NCBI RefSeq assembly: GCF_009557055.1
Contig: NZ_CP045649.1
Location: 2,517,501-2,581,500, forward strand
DNA length: 64,000 nucleotides
Source: Nocardioides sp. dk884
GTDB lineage: Bacteria > Actinomycetota > Actinomycetes > Propionibacteriales > Nocardioidaceae
Direction: 5' to 3'
Shown in pieces: positions 8,001 to 16,243 of the stretch (position 1 is its first letter; each line of letters begins with the position of its first letter). The translations under genes were made by a program, and so were the position numbers. Below the pieces are notes generated by a model that had not been told where the DNA came from, made no database searches, and saw nothing but the letters and a program-made list of their open reading frames with translations.

Positions 8001-10965
8001 CGAGTCGATGCTGGCCCGCGACGACGCGCAGCGGTCCGCAACCAGCCTGATCCGCGAGCACGCCGACCCGGCCACCCGGCTCGGTGAGGCCTCCCAGCGC
8101 TACCTCGACGGCCTCTACGTCGCGGCCGAGGACCTGTTACGCCACCAGTCCACGACCGGCGTCGACGGCACCACGGTCAACGTGGTGGACGCGCTGGACA
8201 TCGCCGTCGAGTCACTGGCCCCTGGGTTGTCGGATGAGGCCGCCTGGCCGACCCTGCGCGCCCATCTGCTGCTCCTCGGCGCGGCTGGCGAGAACCCCGT
8301 CGAAGCGCTCCGCGCCGCCGCCAGTGATCGGGAGCTGGAGAGCGCACGCGACCGGGCCGCGGTCCTGGACTGGCGCCTCGACGCCTCGGGGATGCGCAAC
8401 GCGGGCGCCGGCCCGCTGCCGTGGATGCCCGGGATCCCGGTGCGTCTGGCCGAGGACCCGCACTGGGGTGCCTACCTCTCCCAGCGCGCGCACCTGGTCG
8501 AGCAGCTCGCCGAGCAGGTCCACACCCGCGCCGGCGAGCAGTCCGCGCTGCCGGTGTGGGCGCAGAACGGGCTCCGCCCCGAGGCCGCCACGGTGGCCGA
8601 CGTCGAGGTCTGGCGCGCAGCCATGCAGGTCCCCGTCGACGACCGGCGACCGACCGGCGCACCGCAGCTGCAGAAGGCGTCAGCGACGTGGCAGCGGCGC
8701 CTCAACCGGGCCGTGAGCGGTGACCACACGCCGGCGCTCGCGGAATGGGGCCGGCTGCTCTACTCGATCGCTCCTCAGGTCCGCGGCGACGAGTTCACCC
8801 CGCTCCTGGCCGAGCGACTGGCCGCGATGTCGCGTGCCGGCGTCACGGCCCACGAGCTGCTGCGCACCGCCGCCGCACCCGACCATCCGTCGGGCCCGCT
8901 GCCCGACGAGCACGCCTCAGCCGCGCTGTGGTGGCGCATGGCCCGGCACCTCACACCCGCGGCCGCCGCCCAGATCGGCGACGGCCCCCACGGCGAGAAC
9001 GTCACCACCGACTGGGCTCCGGGGCTCGCGGACCTCTTCGGTCCCGAGCGGGCCGCGAACATTCAGGCCAGTACCTGGTGGCCCGCACTGGTCACCAACG
9101 TCGACCACGCCCTGCAGCGCGGCTGGCAGGTCGAGGCCCTGCTCGGCGCCAGCCGGGCGCTGCCTAGCGACGGCGGGGATGACATCGACGAGTGCCAGAC
9201 GCTGGTCTGTCGGACCTCGATCTCCCTGAAAACCACTCCCGACGAGCAGACGCACGAGTACCACTTCGAGGACCCGCCCGCAGACATGTGGGAGGGCATC
9301 GAGCCGAAGGAGTCGGTGTTCGTCGACCAGCCCGACGGCGCCCTCTGGCCGCCTCCCGAGGACCCCAGCACCGACCTCGAGCCTCCCATCGACACGGTCG
9401 ACGAGCAGCAGATCGACGTGCTCGAGGAGGACCAGGTCGACGCGGACGAGGACCAGTACGCCGAGAGCGACCTGACGCTGGCCGCCTACCTCCGCGACCT
9501 CGGAGGCACCCGACTGGGGCCCACCGAGGCCGACATCCGGCTCATGTGCCAGCGGGCCGAGGAGTGGCGCTCCTCCCCCGTTACGCGTGGGCGCATGGTC
9601 GAGATCAACGAACTCACCCAGGCCTTCTTCGAGGCCCGGTTCACCGACTCCTGGGGTCGCGACTACCTCACCGGCCGGTTCGGCGTCGACCTCGCCGGCG
9701 ACGAGCGGTTCCGCCCCGGTCAGGCTCCGGCCGGGTGGACCAACCTGGTCGACCACCTGCGCGGCCGCGGCGTCAGCGACACCGAGATGCTCGCCACCGG
9801 CGTCGCTGTGGAGGCCAGCACCGGCCGCCTCATCGACCGATTCCGCGACCGCGTGATGTTCCCGGTGACCCACCACGGCGAGGTGCTCGGCTTCGTCGGC
9901 CGCCGACGCCCAGACATCACCGACGACGACAAGGCCGGACCCAAGTACCTCAACACCGCCGACACCCCCCTGTTCCACAAGGGCGCGCAACTGTTCGGCG
10001 TCGTCGACGAACTACTCGCCGAGGGCGCCGTCCCGGTGATCGTCGAGGGCCCGACGGACACGGTCGCCGTCACGATCGCCAGCGCCGGCCTCTACCTCGG
10101 CGTTGCCCCGCTCGGCACGTCCCTGACCAAGGAGCAGGCCGCCCAACTGGCCGCCGTGGGCCGCGACCCGATCGTGGCCACCGACCCCGATCTCGCGGGC
10201 CAGGTCGCCGCCGAGCGCGACTTCTGGATGCTCACCCCGCACGGCATGGACCCCGGCTACGCCCGGTTCCCCGACGGACTCGACCCCGCCGACCTGCTCG
10301 CTCAGCGCGGCCCGGCCGCGCTCAGCGCCGCGGTGGCCAGCGGCCAACCCGCCTTCCGGTCCTTGGGCGACCAGCTCCTCACCGAACGGCTCGACAACCT
10401 CGGCGCCGAGCAGGCAAGGGTGGCCGCCATGCGGGTCATCTCGGCACGTCCTAGCCGGGCCTGGGAGCTGGGCGTCTCCCAGGCGCGGGCACGGCTGCAA
10501 CTTCCCCACCTGGAGGCCCGCCGGGACCTGCGGGACGCGGTCAAGACGTGGGACGCCGACCCCCGGAAGGCGGCCCTGGCCGAGCTGCACACGAGTAGCC
10601 AGGTGCGCGCCCGGCTCGCGGCCGCGGCCGACAAGACGCCCGCCGAGCGGTGGGCACCGCTGGCCCGCGAGCTCGACCCGCGCCTGCTCGACCAGGGCGA
10701 CTGGCCGGCCACCGCAGCGATGCTGCAGCGGGCCCACGAGCACGGTCACGACGTCGTCGCCTCCACCCGCGCGATCGTCACCGAGACACCCCTGGGCGAC
10801 AGCCCCGCACGCGACCTCCGCTACCGGATCGTCTCCCGTCTAGGGATGCCAATCGACGCAACCCCGCCGCTCGATAATCCCGCGACCCGCCAGCCCGAAG
10901 GAGAGCGCTATCCCTGGCCGAGTCCGCCCACGGATCGCCGCATGCCACCGACCAGTCGGCGATGA
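5032..10965 (+). CDS. traA: TraA: MobF relaxase, RecD-type helicase and DnaG-like TOPRIM fusion
   Basis: A 1977-residue conjugation protein. Residues about 5-400 form a TrwC/MobF relaxase: N-terminal tyrosines in GYDYLTRQ, the LFGSGHHP motif, and the metal-binding triad in HRDSRAGDPDLHTHVAVAN (near 276). A helicase follows with Walker A APAGSGKTT (near 613) and Walker B VVIDEAGMAD (near 693). After an acidic linker (about 1453-1480) comes a DnaG-type catalytic core: RDYLTGRFGVD, then RDRVMFPVTHHGEVLGFVGR, with TOPRIM Glu in VEGPTDT (near 1669) and DxD in ATDPDLAG (near 1717). No primase zinc finger is seen. It should nick the origin of transfer, unwind the strand and possibly prime its replication. 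The start may be GTG 5032 or ATG 5044. Confidence 0.93.
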   Translation: MTVTMSLHKLTAGSGYDYLTRQVAAMDATDKGHTGLASYYTEKGESPGAWVGSGLASIEGLSAGDVVTADHMQSLFGSGHHPLATQRTKELDQRTGSDEARRPTSSDYKTAVRLGTPYKVYAGDISPFRVEVAKRIAALNQSSGLSGDWSVPAAERAKIRTEVAAEFFRAEHGRDPGDARELAATIAKHSRPKTNAVAGYDLTFSPVKSVSVLWAISDPRTAAVIERAHQAALKDALDFIESSALFTRRGTNGVRQVDVRGLVATAFTHRDSRAGDPDLHTHVAVANKVQTLDGTWLAIDGRPLHKAVVSASETYNTALERHLVDALGVRFEERPNEDARKRSVREIVGVDPALNRRFSKRRLDVEDRRKVLAATFQSAHGRPPTPVETIQLSQQATLETREAKHEPRSLAEQREAWHREAVEVLGTPHRVKQMVHGALNPTGAARSAADAAWFAKTTDRIVATMEGGRSTWQYWHVYAEAQRQIRAADVPTNQVSGVVDLLVSEVLEGRSVSMARPWDTISEPVELRRADGSSVYTQAGADLFTSRRVLAAEQRLVHAAGRHDGYAVEASSVDLALLESTANGITLNAGQATLVREMATSGARLQLAIAPAGSGKTTAMRALASAWSDGGGTIIGLAPSAAAADALRISMGSQSGTLTDTLAKLTHSLEQARQTGTAMPDWVAGIDSSTLVVIDEAGMADTLSLDAAVSYILERGGSVRLIGDDQQLSAIGAGGVLRDIRATRGALQLGELVRFTDPAEGAASLALRAGKSEALGFYLDRDRVHVGDLTTMTEEVFAAWQADRAAGRDSIMLAPTRDLVSDLNRRARAHRLDGIGPAEAASSGPVRRLADGNEASLGELIITRENDRRLRTSATDWVKNGDRWIVLVIHDGGDLSVQHTQHGRTVRLRSDYVAKATELGYACTVHTAQGVTTDTMHALATGTESRQQLYTMMTRGAHANHVYLEVVGDGDPHSVIHPTLVQPLTPTDILESMLARDDAQRSATSLIREHADPATRLGEASQRYLDGLYVAAEDLLRHQSTTGVDGTTVNVVDALDIAVESLAPGLSDEAAWPTLRAHLLLLGAAGENPVEALRAAASDRELESARDRAAVLDWRLDASGMRNAGAGPLPWMPGIPVRLAEDPHWGAYLSQRAHLVEQLAEQVHTRAGEQSALPVWAQNGLRPEAATVADVEVWRAAMQVPVDDRRPTGAPQLQKASATWQRRLNRAVSGDHTPALAEWGRLLYSIAPQVRGDEFTPLLAERLAAMSRAGVTAHELLRTAAAPDHPSGPLPDEHASAALWWRMARHLTPAAAAQIGDGPHGENVTTDWAPGLADLFGPERAANIQASTWWPALVTNVDHALQRGWQVEALLGASRALPSDGGDDIDECQTLVCRTSISLKTTPDEQTHEYHFEDPPADMWEGIEPKESVFVDQPDGALWPPPEDPSTDLEPPIDTVDEQQIDVLEEDQVDADEDQYAESDLTLAAYLRDLGGTRLGPTEADIRLMCQRAEEWRSSPVTRGRMVEINELTQAFFEARFTDSWGRDYLTGRFGVDLAGDERFRPGQAPAGWTNLVDHLRGRGVSDTEMLATGVAVEASTGRLIDRFRDRVMFPVTHHGEVLGFVGRRRPDITDDDKAGPKYLNTADTPLFHKGAQLFGVVDELLAEGAVPVIVEGPTDTVAVTIASAGLYLGVAPLGTSLTKEQAAQLAAVGRDPIVATDPDLAGQVAAERDFWMLTPHGMDPGYARFPDGLDPADLLAQRGPAALSAAVASGQPAFRSLGDQLLTERLDNLGAEQARVAAMRVISARPSRAWELGVSQARARLQLPHLEARRDLRDAVKTWDADPRKAALAELHTSSQVRARLAAAADKTPAERWAPLARELDPRLLDQGDWPATAAMLQRAHEHGHDVVASTRAIVTETPLGDSPARDLRYRIVSRLGMPIDATPPLDNPATRQPEGERYPWPSPPTDRRMPPTSRR

Positions 10966-11258
10966 GCCGGGCGACGAACCGGGGCGCACCGCCCACTATG
11001 ACGCAAGTGAAGTGGAACGAGGGGGGTGGAACCGCCCCAAAAAAGCCGGATCAGCAATCCGCCTACCATTTCGGACGGGAGCGAATAGACCGCGTGATGT
11101 CGGCACCGGAAGTGACCGTGCTGTGTCGTGAGTCTGGCAGGCAGTTTTCGTTTCCTACGTGCGCGAGAGAACGCCGAAGTGGCCTGAGCACGAGCAAACG
11201 GGCGGACCGTGCCCGCTCCCATGCTCGCGCAGCGCCGAACGGCGCGAACGCGAACTGA
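10962..11258 (+). CDS. Possible small protein overlapping the traA stop
   Basis: The ATG at 10962 overlaps the traA stop codon (ATGA), and the frame runs 98 codons. The middle part (QQSAYHFGRERIDRVMSA, then EVTVLCRESGRQFSF) looks somewhat protein-like. The ends are Arg/Ser/Ala-rich, as expected of a chance frame in GC-rich DNA. No domain is recognised. The coupling and the lack of any other gene in this gap are the only support. Confidence 0.3.
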   Translation: MSRATNRGAPPTMTQVKWNEGGGTAPKKPDQQSAYHFGRERIDRVMSAPEVTVLCRESGRQFSFPTCARERRSGLSTSKRADRARSHARAAPNGANAN

Positions 11259-11295
11259 TCCTCTTCTACAAGTCACTGCTACGAAGGATGGACCG

Positions 11296-11632
11296 ATGGA
11301 CGTCTACCTCGACAGCGCCCCCGAGAACATCACGCCCGAACTCGCACCCAGGCCAGAGCGCGTCCTCGACGACCGCTGGAACGGCTGGCTTCGGCCGCTG
11401 GCTACCGCCGAGGCCTTCGGCGCCTTCCTCGACGCCTGGCGCTGCAACGACCCGAACGGGACCTGGGGCTACCACCGAGGTCGGCGACCGACTCGTCTGC
11501 TCGGTCATCGACTCCGAGGAGCCTGCTGACGACTTCCCCCGGGCAGGTGAGACGGCCGACGGAACCCCGCTCTACGACCTCAGCGGCTGGGCTTGGATCA
11601 GCGCGGACCACTGCGGGGACGCTCTGGGATGA
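11296..11632 (+). pseudogene. Small hypothetical protein gene broken by a frameshift
   Basis: The gene starts at ATG 11296 with AAGGATGG just upstream. It reads well as MDVYLDSAPENITPELAPR through FLDAWRCNDPNGTWG in one frame. Near 11462-11475 coding continues in another frame with TEVGDRLVCSVIDSEEPADD and LSGWAWISADHCGDALG, ending at 11632. Each half is acidic, aromatic and free of chance-frame bias, so a single small indel has split one protein of about 112 residues. It could be a real inactivating mutation or a sequencing error. The family is not recognised. It lies in the same direction as traA and the next small gene. Confidence 0.6.
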
Positions 11633-11639
11633 TTGGGGC

Positions 11640-11843
11640 ATGACCAAGCCCGATACGCGCAAGGGCGACCAGTCCGCGACGAAGGTGCGCGCCGTCCGGG
11701 TGTCTGACGACATCATCTGGGAGGCCGCGCTCGCGAAGGCTGCCGAGAACGGAGGGACGGCCGCGGACGTAGTCCGCTCGGCCCTCATCGACTATGCCGG
11801 GCTTGAAGATACGACCGGCGTAGTCGGACGGCGGCACCGGTAG
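11640..11843 (+). CDS. Small putative ribbon-helix-helix DNA-binding protein
   Basis: A 67-residue protein starting at ATG 11640, a few bases after the broken gene. A basic N-terminus is followed by a beta strand and two helices (VRAVRVSDDIIWEAALAKAA, then GTAADVVRSALIDYAG), the layout of MetJ/Arc or CopG repressors. Such proteins bind operators as dimers and often control mobile-element genes. The target is unknown; the methyltransferase downstream is convergent and separated by a hairpin terminator. The fold is inferred from a short sequence. Confidence 0.6.
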   Translation: MTKPDTRKGDQSATKVRAVRVSDDIIWEAALAKAAENGGTAADVVRSALIDYAGLEDTTGVVGRRHR

Positions 11844-11856
11844 GCGAACCGCGTTT

Positions 11857-11874
11857 CCGGTCCCGCCGGACCGG
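11857..11874. terminator. Bidirectional hairpin between convergent genes
   Basis: A perfect 7-bp stem, CCGGTCC / GGACCGG, with a CGCC loop lies exactly between the stop of the small DNA-binding protein gene and the stop of the methyltransferase gene. Its position between convergent genes supports use as a terminator for both. There is no long T run. Confidence 0.55.
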
Positions 11875-13206
11875 CTATGAAGCCGATTGTTCGGCGTCCT
11901 CCGATGAAACCGGTCGCCGTCGCTTCTTGGGCAGTTGCTCGACGACGACGTCCATCAGTCGGAGCTCGGAGCCCCGAGGCGACAGCGACAGGAGCGAAGA
12001 GTCTGACGCCTCGACGGCCCCCGGCCGAGCAGGCTCGACGTGGAGCGCGTCGATGAGGGCTTGTGCCGCCGCGCGCGCCAGAGGCGGTGGAACGCTGTTA
12101 CCGATCTGCCGGTGCGCGTGCCAGTTCGTCGTGTGGAACCGGAACCAGTCGGGGTACCCGTGGAGCCTCGCCGCCTCCCGGGCGGTGATAACCCTCGGCT
12201 CCGTTGGGTGGATGGGGCGCGGCGAAGTGTGCGAACCCCGCTCTGAGCCAGTTCCCGCTCTGAGCGTCCGGGACGGCCCGTCGAGAGGGAGGCGGTAGAA
12301 CCGACTGATCGGCTCGACCGTGCCGGGGAGTGTCTCGCCGAACCTCTTCACGACCTCCGCCTGGTGAATGGTGCGGCGAGACGACGTAAGCAGGCCCGGG
12401 TCCCAAGCTCGCTCGTACGACAGGTCCAGCACATCAGAATCGAGACCTGCCAACCTGCGCGCGTAGGCCGACTGGGACGCTGATCGCGCCAGGAGATCCA
12501 CGTCCGACAATGTGGCTTCGTCGGACTGCAGAAGAACGTCGTACGTCGATGGGTCAGGCAGACCGCTCAGAGCCTGCTCGACAGTAATAGACCCGGAAAC
12601 CTGAGCGGGACGCCCGGGCGGGCGGTCACCGAGGGTCCCCAGGACGAGGACGCGCTTGCGTCCTTGTGGGACCCCGAAGTTGACTGCGTCGACAGCGGAG
12701 TCGGTCCCAGAGAGCGCGTAACCGGCGGCACGGAGCCTCTTGAAGGCGCCTTCGCGCACCACATCGAACTTGCTCTCGAGTAGGCCGTTCACGTTCTCGA
12801 GACAGAACGTCGCTGGACGCAACTCCTCGACCAGCCGAACGAAGTGGCCCAGGAGCTCGTTGCGCGCGTCACCGTCCTCGCGCTTGCCGCCCGACGAAAA
12901 CCCCTGGCACGGTGGCCCACCGATCAGCGCGTCGAGGCGACCGTCCCACTTCTCATCGGGGCGCACTCGTGCGAAGCCCTTCCGAGCCGCTGCCCGCACC
13001 TGATCAGCGGTCACTAGCCCAATGTCCCGGCACAGGATCTCAGTCTGGGGGAAGTTGAACAGGTGGGTGGTCGCGTGTACCGGGTCGTACTCCACAGCCG
13101 CGACTACGTCGAACCCCGCCTGCTCGAAGCCCAGGGCCAAGCCACCGACGCCCGAGAACAGATCCACAGCCAGCGGGCGGCGCAGCGGGGCGGGGTCGTA
13201 CGTCAC
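11875..13206 (-). CDS. DNA (cytosine-5)-methyltransferase
   Basis: A C5-cytosine methyltransferase with all main motifs in order: I DLFSGVGG (near residue 15), IV GGPPCQGFS with the catalytic Cys (near 100), VI ENV (near 135), VIII GVPQGRKRV (near 183), a variable target-recognition part, then IX-X with AARLHGYPDWF and RQIGNSVPPPLA (near 368). It ends in a basic tail (PKKRRRP). The start used is GTG 13206, six codons before the first conserved strand; the frame stays open to a TTG at 13275. It is divergent from the GHKL ATPase gene and shares the short promoter region with it, which suggests one regulated system. The recognition sequence cannot be read from the protein. Confidence 0.93.
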   Translation of the reverse strand: MTYDPAPLRRPLAVDLFSGVGGLALGFEQAGFDVVAAVEYDPVHATTHLFNFPQTEILCRDIGLVTADQVRAAARKGFARVRPDEKWDGRLDALIGGPPCQGFSSGGKREDGDARNELLGHFVRLVEELRPATFCLENVNGLLESKFDVVREGAFKRLRAAGYALSGTDSAVDAVNFGVPQGRKRVLVLGTLGDRPPGRPAQVSGSITVEQALSGLPDPSTYDVLLQSDEATLSDVDLLARSASQSAYARRLAGLDSDVLDLSYERAWDPGLLTSSRRTIHQAEVVKRFGETLPGTVEPISRFYRLPLDGPSRTLRAGTGSERGSHTSPRPIHPTEPRVITAREAARLHGYPDWFRFHTTNWHAHRQIGNSVPPPLARAAAQALIDALHVEPARPGAVEASDSSLLSLSPRGSELRLMDVVVEQLPKKRRRPVSSEDAEQSAS

Positions 13207-13301
13207 GGGTTGACGATCGCACACTTCCTCCCGGATCGCACGTCGAGGCCAGACAACGGATTTCGCCCCGGCCAAACCGTCACTCAGGCATGATTCCCGC
13301 C

Positions 13302-14780
13302 ATGACTGAGGACAACGTCTCCGGGACCGAAGACCAGGGATCTAGGGTCGAAGCGAAGGCAGAGAAGCGCTTCTTCATCGAGATGCTCATCAAGGACATC
13401 GAACTTCTCCCCGCGATCGTTGATCTCGCCGACAACAGCATCGACGCAGCACGTCGCCTACACCCAGACGGCAACCTGGCCGGTCAGTGGGTGAACGTGA
13501 ATGTCAGTCCCACGGAGTTCCGTATCCAGGACAACTCCGGCGGCATCGACATCGACGTCGCGCGCCAGTACGCGTTCCGCTTCGGCAGGGCGCGTGAGTT
13601 TCAAGGCGTGCCGAAGTCCGTCGGTCAGTTCGGTGTAGGCATGAAGCGCGCCATCTTCAAGATCGGCGACGAGTTCGAGGTCACGTCGGCGTACAAGAAG
13701 ATCAAGACGGACACCCTGGCGCGCGGAGACAGTCGTTTCACCATGAAGGTGGACGTGCGGGAGTGGGAGAAAAAGGACGACTGGTCGTTCACCCTCGGCC
13801 CACACGAGGAGGCGACCACTCTCGGCGCCGATGTCGAGGCAGGATCCACGATTGTTGTCAGGAAGCTCCACTTGAGTGTCGCCGATGACTTCAAAGATGG
13901 GTCGATCATCGACGACCTAAAGCGCGAGTTACGCCTTCGCCACCAAGAGTCACTTGATCGTGGCCTGACGCTCACTGTAAACGGACGGGCGCAGACAGGA
14001 ACGCGCCCCACGTTGCAGCAGTCGGAACTCATCTCGCCCATTCGACGCACTTTCGATGTCGCAGTTCCCGAGAAGGACGGCAAGGTCCGAGTAGAGATCT
14101 TTGCCGGAACCATCCAGGGCGAGACCAAGCGCGACGGCGACGAGGTCGACCTCGGCGACGCGGAGAGTTTCCAAGACCCGAGCGACGCGGGCTGGTACCT
14201 GTTCTGCAACGACCGGCTTCTGATGGTCGCCGACACTAGCTCGGTCACCGGTTGGGGAAACCCGGCCGCCGCATTTCACCCGCAGTATCGCCTCTTCCGG
14301 GGGTACGTCTATCTCAGCGCGGACGACGCGTCACTGCTTCCATGGAATACGACGAAGACAGCCGTTGACCGCGATTCAACCGTGTTCCGCAGCGTGGCTA
14401 GCGCCATGAAATCAACCCTCGTAGAGGTTCAGGCTGCCATCAACAAGCAGGTCAAGGCGCGGCGCAACTACCTCGCAGACGTCCGTGAAGTGGAAGCGCG
14501 TGGAGTGGAGGCACCTCCCGCGAAGCCCCAACTCCTCGCTGCATTCGACGAAACCGACAACGTGCCGCTTCGTGACCTCCCGGACTCTCCCAAAATGGTG
14601 ACCCCGCCCGAGCCACTCAAGAAGCGTGCCGCCCCGCCTCCTCCCCCTGACTTCAAGCGGATCCAGTACGAGGTCGACCTTGAAGACTTCGAGCGCGTCT
14701 CGGTCGTCCTAGGCACCTCGAGCGGATCCGAGGTGGGGCGTCAGACGTTCGCCTACTTCCTCGATGCTGAGGTCCACTGA
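13302..14780 (+). CDS. MutL/MORC-like GHKL ATPase of a methyltransferase-linked system
   Basis: A 492-residue ATP-binding protein of the Hsp90/MutL/MORC (GHKL) type. The N box reads LPAIVDLADNSIDAA (near 40), the G1 box QDNSGGID and the G2 box GQFGVGMKRA (near 110). A second domain carries the LPWNTTKTAVD loop (near 348), whose Lys is placed like the ATP-contacting Lys of the S5 domain. The C-terminal part has a proline-rich segment (near 440-455) before a final beta-rich piece. Such ATPases occur in restriction-like operons next to cytosine methyltransferases. The gene is divergent from the methyltransferase and overlaps the coupling region of the next gene. An ATG at 13290 is an alternative start. 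Confidence 0.85.
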   Translation: MTEDNVSGTEDQGSRVEAKAEKRFFIEMLIKDIELLPAIVDLADNSIDAARRLHPDGNLAGQWVNVNVSPTEFRIQDNSGGIDIDVARQYAFRFGRAREFQGVPKSVGQFGVGMKRAIFKIGDEFEVTSAYKKIKTDTLARGDSRFTMKVDVREWEKKDDWSFTLGPHEEATTLGADVEAGSTIVVRKLHLSVADDFKDGSIIDDLKRELRLRHQESLDRGLTLTVNGRAQTGTRPTLQQSELISPIRRTFDVAVPEKDGKVRVEIFAGTIQGETKRDGDEVDLGDAESFQDPSDAGWYLFCNDRLLMVADTSSVTGWGNPAAAFHPQYRLFRGYVYLSADDASLLPWNTTKTAVDRDSTVFRSVASAMKSTLVEVQAAINKQVKARRNYLADVREVEARGVEAPPAKPQLLAAFDETDNVPLRDLPDSPKMVTPPEPLKKRAAPPPPPDFKRIQYEVDLEDFERVSVVLGTSSGSEVGRQTFAYFLDAEVH

Positions 14781-14781
14781 C

Positions 14782-15765
14782 GTGACCGTCCGTTCCTATG
14801 ACTTCCGCCCAGCCAAGGCGGCCCAGCGGAGGATGGTCGTCGACGCGTGCCGCCGCCTGCCAGCGATTGAGCGGCTGGACCAGTACCAGTACGTCGGCTT
14901 CGGCGGCCTGGAGTTCATCGACTTCATCGAGTTTCACATCGCCCTCGGCGTCCAACCAATGACAAGCATCGAGCGGAACAAGCCCAAGGAGTCGCGCTTC
15001 CGATTCAACATGCCCTATGAGTCGATTCGACTACTCATGGGTGAGTCTCGCGACAGGCTCCCCGACGTCGACTGGGACAGTCGACGGGCCATCGTCTGGC
15101 TGGACTACACAGATCAGCTAACGACCAACATTCTGCGAGACGTCGACTACGTCGTTCGAACGGCTCGCCCGGGAAGCATGTTGCTAGTCACCATCAACGG
15201 TGGGATCAGCTCGGTTCTCGCTGACCGTCTGCCCAATCTCAGGGAGAAGCTCGGCGACCTAGTCGACCAGGAGCTCACTCCGAAGGACATGAAGCGCTCC
15301 GGGGCGGCGAGAGAGCAGAAGAGGATCCTCTCTCAGCACGCCTCAACCGCTTGCCGCGAAGCTCACGGACGGCCCTTTCTTCAGTTGTTCGACATTCAGT
15401 ACGCGGACGGCTCGCTCATGCACACCTGGGGAGGCTTGATTGTCGACGATGAGATGACGCGCCAGGTCGAGCACTGTCACTTCGAGCACCTTGAGTTCAT
15501 CCGCTTTGATGGGGAGGACCCACTTGAGATCGAGGTGCCCTTCCTGACTGAGCGTGAGATGGAATACCTGCTCAGGAGTCTTGCTGGAGGCGAGGCCGAG
15601 GAGGCAACCGAGTTGCCCGACCTCGACCCGGAGCCTGGTGGCGTAGATGAGGACCCAGAGGCGCCGGCGGACGTGAAGCCTCAACCTCCCACGGTCTCGG
15701 GCGTGAGTAAGCAGGACATCGAGAACTTCCGTTCGATCTACCGTTACAGGGCTGGTGCTCGGTAG
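14782..15765 (+). CDS. Unrecognised Rossmann-like protein partnered with the GHKL ATPase
   Basis: A 327-residue protein starting at GTG 14782, one base after the ATPase stop, with GAGG about 9 nt upstream. An N-terminal half resembles a methyltransferase-like Rossmann fold: YQYVGFGGLEFIDFIEFH, then MTSIERN and RFNMPYESI, a WLDYTD strand (near 113) and GSMLLVTINGG (near 135). The glycine loop differs from a normal AdoMet site, so it could be a nuclease partner or a methylase-like sensor. The C-terminal 80 residues are acidic and low-complexity. Tight coupling indicates that it works with the ATPase. I cannot assign a biochemical activity; nuclease, methylase-like effector or scaffold are all open. 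Confidence 0.75.
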   Translation: MTVRSYDFRPAKAAQRRMVVDACRRLPAIERLDQYQYVGFGGLEFIDFIEFHIALGVQPMTSIERNKPKESRFRFNMPYESIRLLMGESRDRLPDVDWDSRRAIVWLDYTDQLTTNILRDVDYVVRTARPGSMLLVTINGGISSVLADRLPNLREKLGDLVDQELTPKDMKRSGAAREQKRILSQHASTACREAHGRPFLQLFDIQYADGSLMHTWGGLIVDDEMTRQVEHCHFEHLEFIRFDGEDPLEIEVPFLTEREMEYLLRSLAGGEAEEATELPDLDPEPGGVDEDPEAPADVKPQPPTVSGVSKQDIENFRSIYRYRAGAR

Positions 15766-16243
15766 GGCTCAGGCAATCTGCTGGGCATCGGGCTGGCCCT
15801 GACTCCAAACAACCTGTTACGAACTGGGTTGTTCGGATAGAGAATCCGCATTTGGACGCGACCATCGACGCGTCGCGTAGTCGAATAATCATCCGCCATG
15901 CGCTAGGTGAAGCGAGATCGTAACGCGGCGGCCACAGTGAGGACTGCATATCTGGTCCAGAACCGCGTCACACGGCTTCGGCCCGATGTGCGGGCGTGAA
16001 ATTCAGCCGGCCTAGACACGACCGTGAGCCCCGACCGCACGGACCGAAGGACCTGCTCCTGCGTGTAAGTGAACTTCTCCCGGAGTATGACCTCCCGCGC
16101 CGCCGCGGATATCTGTCGCGTACCTACACGCTCCCGCATGGAGCCGCCTCACGCCGCAGCGAGCGCCGCTCGCAGTAGGCCAGCCAGGGTGGCTTGTGTG
16201 CCGAGCCTCGCTCGTCAGTGCACTCGAACCATGCCACGATTCG
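15766..16243. other. 478-bp gap without a confident gene
   Basis: The gap lies between the ATPase-linked cassette and the HNH gene. A minus-strand frame of 78 codons (16139 to 15903) is open, with a helical patch (REKFTYTQEQVLRSVRSGL), but has no ribosome site or recognisable family. The sequence is less GC-rich than its surroundings and contains no strong hairpin. It probably carries the promoter of the HNH gene. Confidence 0.35.

Noticed and set aside
15903..16139. A 78-codon minus-strand frame in the gap before the HNH gene
   Set aside because: No ribosome site, no family and a patchy composition; it may be a chance frame.
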